Origin: Elusimicrobiota bacterium
GTDB taxonomy: Bacteria; Elusimicrobiota; Elusimicrobia; Elusimicrobiales; UBA9959
Reading direction: 5' to 3'
DNA length: 32,986 bases
Assembly (NCBI GenBank): GCA_018829985.1
Contig: JAHJSU010000047.1
Span: forward strand, 1 to 32,986
Shown here: one piece after another, positions 17,171 through 26,171 of the stretch
Layout: the number at the start of each line of letters is the position of its first letter
Numbering within the stretch: the first letter of the stretch is position 1
Program-made: the position numbers and the translations under genes
Notes under the pieces: generated by a model
Seen by the model: the letters and a program-made list of their open reading frames with translations, nothing else
Databases searched by the model: none
Told to the model about the DNA's origin: nothing

Positions 17171-18962
17171 CTGATTTAGTCGCCGCAGGCGCCGGCGCCG
17201 CGGCCGTCACCGAAACAGAGTGCGTTCCGGACGAACAATCAGCCGCTGCAACGGCGAGAGCCGAACGGCACACCCGCACATAGATGGTGTCGCTGACCGT
17301 GCCGGGGTTCATGCTGACGACGAGCTGGCTCGCGCTGTTTATCGCGGGCGTCTTGCCGATTTTCCACGCGCCCGCGCCCCATTTGAATTGCACGATGTTG
17401 CCGCTTTGGAAGTTGCTGCCGGAGATGGTTAAATTCTGCGATGTGCCGTCGGCCGTCATCGCGGCCGGACTGATACCCGTCACCGCTGGAGCCGGTTTTT
17501 GGCCCGGCGCGGCGCCGGCCGGCGGTTTTCCAGGCGCGGAGGCCGCCTGGCCCGGGGTTAAGGCGGGCTTAACCGTTTTTGAAGCGGGCTGGGCTGTCCT
17601 GTCCAGCGTTAGAAAACCTTCATTTTTAAGCTTCTTTATCTCCATGACCAGCCTGAGGCGCTCCGCACGCTGAACTTCCGGCGGCATGGTCCTGGTGAGT
17701 TCCAGTTCCTGGCGGAATCTTTCCTGCATGCCTTCGGAAAGCTTGCTCGTGAAGATCTGCGCCACTTCAGAGCCTTTCATGGCCATTGCCAGGTTCTTCA
17801 TCGGCAGCCGCCTGGCCAGCATCTGGGCGTGCATGGGCTCCAGGTATTTTATGTCATTGAACCGCACGATAGCGTCCGACACCTTCCGGGAAAAAGCGGG
17901 GTTCTGGGCCGCCAGGGTCGTCACAGCTTTTTCCTGCATGGTTTCCGGCAGCTGTTCTATTATTTCCATGGTTTTGTCTTCGCTGCCTACCACATAATCC
18001 AGCGCGGAAAAAAGCTCGGCTTCCAGGGTTTTTACGGCGGCTTCCGGCATCAGGGTCACTTTGGGGAGGCCGGCGAGGGCCTCCACGCTTCTCGGATAGA
18101 GGGCTTCTATGAGGCCCGCCGAAACGGCTTTCGGGACGTAGCTTAAGACTATGGTAATTTCCTCCACTGATTTTGTCCGGAGGATAAAAGCCAGACTGGC
18201 CGTGTTCTCCCCGGTTATGAACCAGAAAGGCGTTTTTTTGCCCTGTTCGCCGCCGGAGGTCTCTTTTTTGGCCGAGGGCGCTTCGGGGCTCAGGGCCGCC
18301 GGCAGGGGGGCTTCGGCCGGCCTGCCGGACTCGGAAGACTGCGCGCTTAATTTCTCCCCGATTATGCTTACAAGGTTTTTTGTGGCGCCGGAAAGGGGAT
18401 TAAAAAATGTGCGCACGGTGACCAGGCCGAGCAGGGCTATAAGCGCTACCCACACCACGTTCCAGAGATTCGGCGGCACCAGCAGGTCGGCGGCGGAAAA
18501 AGGCGTTGTCTTTCTGAAATTCATCTTCTCGACGCTTATCAGGTCTTCCCGTTCAGCCGGCAGACCGAGCAGTCCGGAGGCCAGTTTTTTGGCCAGCTTG
18601 ACGTCTTCTTCCGGCAGATTCCTGTCCAGGATAAGGGTGGCGGATATTTTTTTAACCATGGTAAGCGAAGTGGACAAAGAGGCTTCTCCCACTTTTTCCT
18701 TTTGCGGGATGCCCGGCAGGAAGTCAAGGGCGGGTTTTTTCCGCGATTCTTCCTGCATGTCAGCCGAGATAATGACGATGATGTCGCTGGTTCCCAGCGC
18801 TTCCGAAAGCACCAGCTGCACCCTTTTTTCAAGCGAGCTTTCCAGCGCCAGCTTTGCTTCCAGCGAAGAATGCGTGGACGAGTCCGCGGCGCGCGCGCCG
18901 CAGTAAAGGAAAAAGAGCCCGAACGCCAGCGCTGCGGCCGAGGTTGTTAAAATCCTTTTCAT
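17157..18962 (-). CDS. FliF C-terminal domain - TM - FliG-like fusion with C-terminal IPT/TIG-like domain and signal peptide
   Basis: LEKRVQLVLSEALGTSDIIVIISADM...VKKISATLILDRNL...(FliF-like); TM LWNVVWVALIALLGLVTV; KSVEEITIVLSYVPK...IVRFNDIKYLEPMHAQMLARRLPMKNLAMAMKGSEVAQIF...ERLRLVMEIKKLKNEGFL (FliG-like). Confidence 0.78.
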   Translation of the reverse strand: MKRILTTSAAALAFGLFFLYCGARAADSSTHSSLEAKLALESSLEKRVQLVLSEALGTSDIIVIISADMQEESRKKPALDFLPGIPQKEKVGEASLSTSLTMVKKISATLILDRNLPEEDVKLAKKLASGLLGLPAEREDLISVEKMNFRKTTPFSAADLLVPPNLWNVVWVALIALLGLVTVRTFFNPLSGATKNLVSIIGEKLSAQSSESGRPAEAPLPAALSPEAPSAKKETSGGEQGKKTPFWFITGENTASLAFILRTKSVEEITIVLSYVPKAVSAGLIEALYPRSVEALAGLPKVTLMPEAAVKTLEAELFSALDYVVGSEDKTMEIIEQLPETMQEKAVTTLAAQNPAFSRKVSDAIVRFNDIKYLEPMHAQMLARRLPMKNLAMAMKGSEVAQIFTSKLSEGMQERFRQELELTRTMPPEVQRAERLRLVMEIKKLKNEGFLTLDRTAQPASKTVKPALTPGQAASAPGKPPAGAAPGQKPAPAVTGISPAAMTADGTSQNLTISGSNFQSGNIVQFKWGAGAWKIGKTPAINSASQLVVSMNPGTVSDTIYVRVCRSALAVAAADCSSGTHSVSVTAAAPAPAATKSVDSR

Positions 18963-18978
18963 AATTAGTATGCTCCTT

Positions 18979-19092
18979 GTAACTACGAGACAGCTAGGCA
19001 GCTAGACAGCTAGACAGCTAGACAGCTAGACAGCTAGACAGCCAGGCAGCTTGACAGCTTCTGATTCCAGCCGCCTCGCTGCCTGTAGTTAC
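18979..19092. mobile_element. MITE-like element F with GTAACTAC...GTAGTTAC ends and CTAGACAG tandem interior
   Basis: gtaactacgagacagctaggcagctagacagctagacag...ctgcctgtagttac. Confidence 0.6.
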
Positions 19093-19166
19093 TCTTTATC
19101 GCTGTAATCTCCAAATAGATTCACTTTGCGGCCTTTGCGTTTACGTTGCGTTCTTTGCGGTTAAAA

Positions 19167-19180
19167 GTAACTGTTCAGGT
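19167..19180. repeat. Solo GTAACTGTTCAGGT terminal repeat
   Basis: gtaactgttcaggt matches the TIR family. Confidence 0.45.
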
Positions 19181-19187
19181 CAAAATA

Positions 19188-19275
19188 TTATCCACAGATT
19201 GCGCAGATTCTACAGATTAACCAACCCTGAATTACCGGTTTTAAAATCCGCGTACATCTGCGAAATCTGCGGACT
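19188..19275. repeat. Imperfect intergenic inverted repeat (TTATCCACAGATT...AATCTGCGGA type)
   Basis: ttatccacagattgcgcagattctacagatta ... aaaatccgcgtacatctgcgaaatctgcgga. Confidence 0.6.
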
Positions 19276-19504
19276 CATAGCTTTTTCCCAGATGATACGG
19301 CTCTGTCTCCTGAAGCTGCCGGGTAGTCACTGTTATAATAATAAACCGCCCGTTCCAACAAATACAAAAACGCCGGAATGCGCCTGTGAAAATTTTGGGG
19401 AATTTTTCTCTTGACTTTGAAACGCCCTTTTAATAACATTCTCAGTGACCGGCAAAACGACTGCCGATGTTTTAAAAGCCGGGACTACCGATAGGAGGAA
19501 TCAG

Positions 19505-20767
19505 ATGAGGAAAAAAATAGTCGGTTTGCTCGCGGGCGTTATGCTGGTAACGTCGGCATACGCGTTCGAAGGCGGCGTCACCTTCGACCAGAAAGGCAGC
19601 GTCACGCAGATTATCGAGCGGATAAAAGCGGATAATCCCGGCGCGGACGTCGTTGGGATGCCGGGCAATCCCAAGGCCGCGAAAAAATGGACCGTCATGG
19701 TGTTCGTCAACGCCAAGAATAATCTTGAATCATACGGCCTCAAGGATGTTAACGAGATGGAAATGGTCGGTTCCGACGCCGACGTCAATATCGTGGCCGA
19801 ACTGGGCCGCATAGCCGGCTATTCCTCCGCTGACGGAGACTGGAAAGGATCCAGAAGGTACCTTGTCGCCAAAGACAACGACACCTCCAAGCTCACTTCC
19901 CCGGTTTTGATGGAAATCGCCAAGTCGGACATGGGCAGCTGGAAATACCTGGTCGAATTCACCCAATGGGCCATGGAAAAATTCCCGGCACAACATTACG
20001 CGCTGGTGGTATGGAATCACGGCTCGGGCTGGAACAAGGACCTCGCTTTTGAATCCGAAAAAGGCCTCTCCTACGACGACGAGACGGGGAACCATATGAC
20101 GACCCCGCAACTGAGACAGGCGATGGAACAGATCGGCAAAATAGATATCTTCGCGATGGACGCCTGCCTGATGCAGATGGTGGAAGTCGGCTATGAGATA
20201 CGCAGTTATACCGACTATGTCGTTGCCTCCGAAGAGACCGAGCCCGCCGACGGCTATACCTACAATACCTGGCTGGCGCCGCTTGCCGCCAAACCCGGTA
20301 TGACCGGCGCCGAGCTTTCAAAAGCCATGGTCGATTCCTACACCGACCATTACCAGGGCATCAATCGGGCGGGCGTCCATTCCGCCATAAAGGCAGCCTC
20401 TTTCGGGAAGTTCGCCGCCCTGCTGGACGCGTGGACAGCGGAAGTAATGGCCGCCGACGACCTCGTCAATGTCAAGAACGCCAGGACCAAGGCCCAGGCT
20501 TTCTATTACTCCAGCAATAAGGACATATATCATTTCGTGAAGCTCGTCAGCGAAGCCACCGCCGCCCCGGCGGTCGCGCAGAAAGGCAAAGAGCTGATGG
20601 ATTTCCTGAAAACCGACCTGATACTTTATAACCGGGTTTTCGGCGCCAAGTACGCCAATGCCTCCGGCCTCGCCATTTATATTCCCGGCTACTATCCTTC
20701 TTCATATGACAGCCTGCTTTGGGCCTCGGAATCAAAATGGGATGACTTTGTGAAGTGGATAAAATAG
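19505..20767 (+). CDS. Clostripain-like (C11 family) secreted cysteine protease (start revised to 19505)
   Basis: aggagg RBS; MRKKIVGLLAGVMLVTSAYA signal; HYALVVWNHGSGW and IFAMDACLMQMVEVGYE catalytic His/Cys motifs. Confidence 0.88.
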   Translation: MRKKIVGLLAGVMLVTSAYAFEGGVTFDQKGSVTQIIERIKADNPGADVVGMPGNPKAAKKWTVMVFVNAKNNLESYGLKDVNEMEMVGSDADVNIVAELGRIAGYSSADGDWKGSRRYLVAKDNDTSKLTSPVLMEIAKSDMGSWKYLVEFTQWAMEKFPAQHYALVVWNHGSGWNKDLAFESEKGLSYDDETGNHMTTPQLRQAMEQIGKIDIFAMDACLMQMVEVGYEIRSYTDYVVASEETEPADGYTYNTWLAPLAAKPGMTGAELSKAMVDSYTDHYQGINRAGVHSAIKAASFGKFAALLDAWTAEVMAADDLVNVKNARTKAQAFYYSSNKDIYHFVKLVSEATAAPAVAQKGKELMDFLKTDLILYNRVFGAKYANASGLAIYIPGYYPSSYDSLLWASESKWDDFVKWIK

Positions 20768-20787
20768 GTTCGTAAGCGGCAGTTTCT

Positions 20788-20825
20788 AAAGAGGGCGTCC
20801 GCCTTAGGCGGACGCCCTCTTTTTT
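20788..20825 (+). terminator. Rho-independent terminator
   Basis: aaagagggcgtccgcc tta ggcggacgccctcttt followed by T-run. Confidence 0.92.
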
Positions 20826-20907
20826 GCCGGGAAACGAATTTTCAGGGGGGGCGGAACTGTAACAATTTAGACATTGAAATAGCCGTATTTTCATGTATAC
20901 TATAATA

Positions 20908-21061
20908 GAAACTACTCAGGTTTTTAGGCTGAAGGCAGTTAGACTATTAGGTAAGAAGCAAGAAAGTGATTGAGCAAGAGAGTGATTCTTCCTTGCTTAC
21001 TTACTTTCCTGCTTACTCACTGTCCCCTGACAGCCTACAGCCTGTTCACCCGGGCAGTTAT
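20908..21061. mobile_element. MITE-like element E (uninterrupted relative of the 28002-28269 element, inverted)
   Basis: Ends gaaactactcagg.../...cgggcagttat; reverse complement matches 28128-28269 with about 11 differences over ~137 positions. Confidence 0.75.
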
Positions 21062-21069
21062 CCGTATTT

Positions 21070-22164
21070 ATGACAGACCGGCGGAAAAACAGCGGTTTTG
21101 GGAAGCGGGCCCCGCACTTTGTTTTTTTCAGAAAAAGTGCGGGGCGGGCTTCGCTTTGGGCCGCGCTGTTCCTCGCTTTTTTCAGCGGGGACCTCCGGGC
21201 CTCTTCCGAGACGGGCACGACGGCTGCAAATTTTCTCAAGATCCCGGTGGCGGTCATCCCTTCCGCCATGGGCGAAGCGTATACCGCCATGGTGGGTCCC
21301 GATTCCATACTGTATAATCCCGCCGGCCTGGGGCTCCTTAGCTATCCTTCTTTTTCCGGAAGCCACAACCAGTATCTGGAGGGGATAACCCAGGAATACG
21401 CGGCCCTCACCTACCGTTCCAAATACGGCACTTTCGGCTTCGGTTTTTCGATGCTCACCAGCGGCGAGATAACCGCCTACGACGGCAACGATATGAACAT
21501 AGGCCATACCAGCACCAATCATCGCTTCGTGATGCTTTCCTACGCCCAGTCCTGGCCGCATTTCGACGCCGACATAGGAAAGCTCGACCCCATGCTTATC
21601 ACGCCCAGCTGGACCAGGGTGGAGCCGGTAATAGATTACCGTCCTAAAGCCTACCGGATCGCGCTGGGGGCCAGCATAAAGCAGGTAGGCGAAAAGCTTG
21701 CCGATCAGAAATCAACGGCTTACTCGTTTGACGCCGGGGCGCTGGCGGTGCTGCCCGCCCATGTCCAGATCGGAGTTTCGGTCCTTAATTTCTCAGGCAG
21801 GCAGAAATTTGCGGACGAGACCTACGATCTGCCGCGGGTTTTGCGCGCCGGGATAGCCAAGGATTTCCACACCATAAACGACATCATGATATTCAAGACG
21901 GCGGCCGACGTGGTGAAGTATTCCGACTACGGTTTTTTCGGCTGTATCGGGTTTGAAACCGATGTTATGAGGGTATTCCAGCTCAGAATAGGGTATAAAA
22001 CACAAAGGGACACGGGCTCGCGCATCAGCGGGGGCTTCGGCATGAACTTTGACAGTTTTACCGAAAAAGAAAACATCATCCACGGCGTCAGGGTGGATTA
22101 CGCCTATCTTGATTACGGGAATCTCGGCGCCACCCACCGTCTGGGCCTGCAGCTGATCTGGTAA
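21070..22164 (+). CDS. PorV/PorQ-family outer-membrane protein
   Basis: GTTAANFLKIPVAVIPSAMGEAYTAMVGPDSILYNPAGLGLL and beta-barrel C-terminus ...HRLGLQLIW. Confidence 0.82.
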   Translation: MTDRRKNSGFGKRAPHFVFFRKSAGRASLWAALFLAFFSGDLRASSETGTTAANFLKIPVAVIPSAMGEAYTAMVGPDSILYNPAGLGLLSYPSFSGSHNQYLEGITQEYAALTYRSKYGTFGFGFSMLTSGEITAYDGNDMNIGHTSTNHRFVMLSYAQSWPHFDADIGKLDPMLITPSWTRVEPVIDYRPKAYRIALGASIKQVGEKLADQKSTAYSFDAGALAVLPAHVQIGVSVLNFSGRQKFADETYDLPRVLRAGIAKDFHTINDIMIFKTAADVVKYSDYGFFGCIGFETDVMRVFQLRIGYKTQRDTGSRISGGFGMNFDSFTEKENIIHGVRVDYAYLDYGNLGATHRLGLQLIW

Positions 22165-22169
22165 AAATC

Positions 22170-22275
22170 ATAACTGCCCAGGTGGATAGGCTGTAGGCAG
22201 TTAGGCTGTAGGTAAGAAGCAGAGACACAGACTAACAGCCTGATAGCCTACAGCCTAAGCAGCCTAAGTAGTTGC
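22170..22275. mobile_element. MITE-like element D
   Basis: ataactgcccaggtggataggctgtagg ... cctacagcctaagcagcctaagtagttgc. Confidence 0.6.
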
Positions 22276-22297
22276 CTATTTTTGTATAATTTGACTG

Positions 22298-23218
22298 ATG
22301 CAGATAGAGGAATTTCTTGAAATCCGCGCTTCGGCCGTTAACGCGGAACTTAAACGGCGCATAAATAAAATACCCGCCTGCCACCCCCGGCTTCTGGAGG
22401 CCATGCTCTACTCCGTTGACGCCGGCGGAAAACGCCTGCGCCCCGCCCTTTTGACGGCCGCTTATGAGATATTCGCCGGCAATTACCGCAGGGTCCTCAG
22501 GGCCGCCGCGGCCGTTGAGATGGTGCACACCTATTCCCTTATACATGACGACCTTCCCGCCATGGACGACGACGACCTGCGCAGGGGGCGGCCTGCCAGC
22601 CATAAAGTTTTCGGCGAGGCCCCGGCCATATTGGCCGGGGACGCTTTGCTGACCGACGCTTTTTCGGTCCTAGCAGGGAACGCGGAGGTGAAAGGTATAA
22701 AAGCGGAAAACGTTCTCAGGGCCGCCGCCATCCTTGCCCGCAGGGCCGGCGCCGGCGGCATGGTTTCAGGCCAGGCCGCGGACCTTGAAGCGGAAGGCTT
22801 TCTGAAGACCGGCCGATTTGACCGTTCAAAAGCGGCGCGCCTGCTTGATTATATACACCTTCACAAGACTTCGGACCTTATTACGGCTTCGGTGGAGATG
22901 GGGGCGGCGCTGGCCGGGGCGAACCGCCGGGATTTTAAGACGCTTTCCGGTTTTGCCGGGACCATAGGCCTGTGCTTTCAGATAACGGACGACATCCTTG
23001 ACGTAGCGGGGGATAAAAAGAAGCTGGGCAAAAGCGGCAGCGACGCGAAGAACGCAAAGCTCACCTATGCCTCCCTCTACGGCGTAGAGCGCTCCAGGGC
23101 CGCGGCCGCCGGCCTGTTAAAACGCGCGCATAAAAAACTGGAAGCCCTGCCCTATCCGGCCCCCAAAGTAAAAGTGCTGGCGGATATCGCCGATTATGTC
23201 TGCAACAGGGAGAGATAG
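22298..23218 (+). CDS. ispA: Polyprenyl (farnesyl/geranylgeranyl) diphosphate synthase
   Basis: DDLPAMDDDDLRRGRPASH and FQITDDILDVAGD Asp-rich motifs. Confidence 0.92.
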   Translation: MQIEEFLEIRASAVNAELKRRINKIPACHPRLLEAMLYSVDAGGKRLRPALLTAAYEIFAGNYRRVLRAAAAVEMVHTYSLIHDDLPAMDDDDLRRGRPASHKVFGEAPAILAGDALLTDAFSVLAGNAEVKGIKAENVLRAAAILARRAGAGGMVSGQAADLEAEGFLKTGRFDRSKAARLLDYIHLHKTSDLITASVEMGAALAGANRRDFKTLSGFAGTIGLCFQITDDILDVAGDKKKLGKSGSDAKNAKLTYASLYGVERSRAAAAGLLKRAHKKLEALPYPAPKVKVLADIADYVCNRER

Positions 23219-23311
23219 GGTATAGAGGATAGGGGATAGAGATTAGGGAAGGAGTTACTTATTTCCACCCTATCCTCTCGCCCCTCGCCTCTAACCCCTC
23301 TGTTAAGGAGT
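23219..23311. repeat. Low-complexity foldback (GATAGGG / CCCTATC words)
   Basis: ggtatagaggataggggatagagattaggg ... accctatcctctcgcccctcgcctctaacccct. Confidence 0.65.
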
Positions 23312-23317
23312 TTTTAC

Positions 23318-25192
23318 ATGGAGTTGCTCGGGAAAATAAGGGGCTCAAAGGATTTAAAAAAACTGAATCTGGACCAGCTGCCCAAATTAGCCCGGGAAGT
23401 AAGGGAGGCCATCGTCTCCGGGATCAGCAGAACGGGCGGGCATCTCGCTTCAAGTCTCGGCGCGGCCGACCTCATAGTGGCCCTCCATTACAGCTATGAT
23501 ACCCCGCAGGATAAAATAATATTCGACACCGGCCATCAGACGTACGCCCACAAAATACTCACCGGCAGGGCCGAAAAGTTCCCGACCATAAGGCAGAAAG
23601 GTGGGCTTTCCGGCTTTCTCAAGCGGTATGAGTCGGAGTACGACGTTTTCGGCGCGGGGCACGCCTCCACCGCCCTTTCGGCGGCAGCGGGCATAGCCGC
23701 CGCGCGCGACCAGTCGGGCGGGAAATATAAGGTGGTCGCCGTGGTGGCCGACGGCTGCATGACCGGCGGCATGGCCTGGGAGGCCATGCAGAACATCGGC
23801 CAGCTGGGCATCGAGATGCTGGTGGTTTTGAACGACAACCAGATGTTCATCTCCCAGCGGGTCGGCCGCCTCGGGCACATACTGACGAAAATGCTTACGC
23901 TCGGGTCCGTGCAGAGAGCGGTGCGCAGGACGGAACTTTTTCTCAGCCGCTTCCCGTTCTGGGGCAGGATAATACGCAGGGTCATCAAGCGCGCGCGCGT
24001 ATTCTTTTTCCCGGGCATGATCTTCGAGGAGATGGGGTTCGCCTATTTCGGCCCCGTGGACGGCCATAATATACCGGAACTGGTGGAAGTGCTGGGTTAT
24101 GTCAAGAATCTCAGGGGCCCGGTGCTTTTGCACGTGGTTACCAGAAAAGGCAAAGGCTATGAACCGGCCGAGTCCGGGCCTACGGAATTCCACGGCACGC
24201 CCAGGTTCGACGTGGAAACGGGGCTTTCCAAAAAAGACCCCGCCAGTATCCCCACTTTCACGAGGGTGTTTTCGGATACCCTTGTCAGGCTCGCCGCCGC
24301 GGACCGCAGGATCACCGCCATAACCGCCGCCATGCCCGAAGGCACCGGCCTTGACGCGTTCAGGGACAAATTCCCGGACAGGTATTATGACGTGGGCATA
24401 GCCGAAGAGCACGCCGTGACCTTCGCGGCGGGCCTTGCCGCCGAAGGGTTGAAACCCGTAGCCGCCATCTATTCCACTTTCATGCAGCGTTCTTTTGACC
24501 AGGTCATGCACGATATAGCCCTGCAGAAACTTCCGGTGGTGATAGCCATGGACCGGGCCGGAGTGGTGGGGGAGGACGGACCCACGCATCACGGCGTGTT
24601 CGACTTAGGCCTTTTCCGCATGCTGCCGGACGTCGCCGTCATGGCCCCGGCCGACGAAGACGAACTTCAGCATATGCTTTACACCGCTTTCGCCCTCAAT
24701 ATGCCCGTGATGCTCCGTTATCCGCGCGGTAAAGGCTTCGGCGTGGATATGGCCGCGGAGTTGAAGCTTTTGCCTTTGGGCAAAGGGCGGATTATTAACA
24801 AGGGCAAGGCGGTCAATATCCTTGCCATAGGCAACAGGGTCCACCCGGCGATCAAAGCCGCTGAGCTCCTTAAAGCCGGGGGCATAGACGCCGGCGTGGC
24901 CGACATGCGTTTTGTCAAACCACTGGATGGAGAACTTATAACGGAAATGGCCGCCGCCTCAAAACGCCTGGTTACGGTGGAAGATAACGCCCTTATGGGC
25001 GGTTTCGGTTCCGCGGCGCTTGAATATCTGAATGAAAATGCAATACAATCAACAGTCCTGAGGCTGGGTATCCCGGACCGTTATGTGGACCAGGGCAGGC
25101 CCGACGAGCTCTACGACGAGCTGGGGCTTAATTCCGCAAAAATGGCGGACAGGATCGCCGAATGGCTTGGTGGGAGCAAGATAGTAAGATAG
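23318..25192 (+). CDS. dxs: 1-deoxy-D-xylulose-5-phosphate synthase
   Basis: TGHQTYAHKILTGR, GGMAWEAMQNIG..VLNDNQMFIS, GIAEEHAVTFAAGLA, DRAGVVGEDGPTHHGVFDL. Confidence 0.97.
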   Translation: MELLGKIRGSKDLKKLNLDQLPKLAREVREAIVSGISRTGGHLASSLGAADLIVALHYSYDTPQDKIIFDTGHQTYAHKILTGRAEKFPTIRQKGGLSGFLKRYESEYDVFGAGHASTALSAAAGIAAARDQSGGKYKVVAVVADGCMTGGMAWEAMQNIGQLGIEMLVVLNDNQMFISQRVGRLGHILTKMLTLGSVQRAVRRTELFLSRFPFWGRIIRRVIKRARVFFFPGMIFEEMGFAYFGPVDGHNIPELVEVLGYVKNLRGPVLLHVVTRKGKGYEPAESGPTEFHGTPRFDVETGLSKKDPASIPTFTRVFSDTLVRLAAADRRITAITAAMPEGTGLDAFRDKFPDRYYDVGIAEEHAVTFAAGLAAEGLKPVAAIYSTFMQRSFDQVMHDIALQKLPVVIAMDRAGVVGEDGPTHHGVFDLGLFRMLPDVAVMAPADEDELQHMLYTAFALNMPVMLRYPRGKGFGVDMAAELKLLPLGKGRIINKGKAVNILAIGNRVHPAIKAAELLKAGGIDAGVADMRFVKPLDGELITEMAAASKRLVTVEDNALMGGFGSAALEYLNENAIQSTVLRLGIPDRYVDQGRPDELYDELGLNSAKMADRIAEWLGGSKIVR

Positions 25193-25273
25193 TAAGAGAG
25201 CAAGAAAGCAAGAGAGGAGGGATGAATATCACACTTTCTTGCTTAATCACTTTCTTGCTGTCACGCTGTCCAA
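25184..25273. repeat. Low-complexity foldback (AGCAAGAAAG / CTTTCTTGCT words)
   Basis: agcaagatagtaagatagtaagagagcaagaaagcaagag ... ctttcttgcttaatcactttcttgctg. Confidence 0.7.
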
Positions 25274-25285
25274 GGAGAAACAACC

Positions 25286-26155
25286 GTGGCCGCAAAAACG
25301 AACCTTCAAAAGCGAACGATTAAACTTACACGATCGCACGCTTACCGGAAAGCTTATGCCGATGCCGCCTTTTTAAGCCGCCCCGAACTGCGTCCGGTGA
25401 GATTGCAGCTGGAACTCCTCAAGCCGGAACTGGCTTTGACGGAGCGCGGCATTAAATCCACGGTGGTGATCTTCGGCAGCGCCCGCATCTGGAGCCCGCA
25501 GGAATCCGCGCTGCAGATAAAAGCGCTGACACAAGCCGTCCGCAAAAATCCCGGGGACGCCTCGCTGAAGGCTAAACTGGCTCTCGCCGGGAAGCTCAAG
25601 TCATCGGCCAGGTATTACGAAGAAGCCAGAAAATTCGGCAAACTGGTTTCCGAGCACAGCAAGCTGGGCGAGAACAAGCTTATCGTGGTAACCGGCGGCG
25701 GCCCCGGCGTAATGGAAGCGGCTAACCGCGGCGCCTACGAAGCCGGCGCAAAGAGCGTGGGCCTGAACATCACGCTCCCCCAGGAGCAGGGTCCCAATCC
25801 TTATGTGTCGCCCGAGTTCTGTTTCCGGTTCCATTATTTCGCCGTCAGGAAAATGCATTTTGTCATGCGGGCCAAAGCCCTGGCGGCGTTTCCCGGCGGC
25901 TTCGGCACCATGGACGAGCTTTTCGAAGTGCTCACTCTGGTCCAGACAGGCATAAAACGCCGCCTGCCGATCATCCTGTTCGGCAAAAAATACTGGACGG
26001 ATGTCATACATTTTAAAAACATGGCCAAATATGGCTATATCTCGGAAGAAGACCTCGACCTGTTCAAATTTGCGGAGACCGCCGACGAGGCCTGGCGGAT
26101 AATAACGGAGTTTTACGCCCGGCATCCCCTGAACGAAGAGCAGGAGAAGGCGTAA
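25286..26155 (+). CDS. LOG-family (TIGR00730-type) nucleotide 5'-monophosphate phosphoribohydrolase-like protein
   Basis: VTGGGPGVMEAANRGAYEAG and AFPGGFGTMDELFEVLTLVQTG. Confidence 0.9.
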   Translation: MAAKTNLQKRTIKLTRSHAYRKAYADAAFLSRPELRPVRLQLELLKPELALTERGIKSTVVIFGSARIWSPQESALQIKALTQAVRKNPGDASLKAKLALAGKLKSSARYYEEARKFGKLVSEHSKLGENKLIVVTGGGPGVMEAANRGAYEAGAKSVGLNITLPQEQGPNPYVSPEFCFRFHYFAVRKMHFVMRAKALAAFPGGFGTMDELFEVLTLVQTGIKRRLPIILFGKKYWTDVIHFKNMAKYGYISEEDLDLFKFAETADEAWRIITEFYARHPLNEEQEKA

Positions 26156-26171
26156 GGGGGAGGGATGAAGG

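Noticed and set aside
18995-19055. CRISPR-like array in the CTAGACAG tandem
   Set aside because: Contiguous 8-bp tandem with no spacers of CRISPR size and no cas genes nearby.
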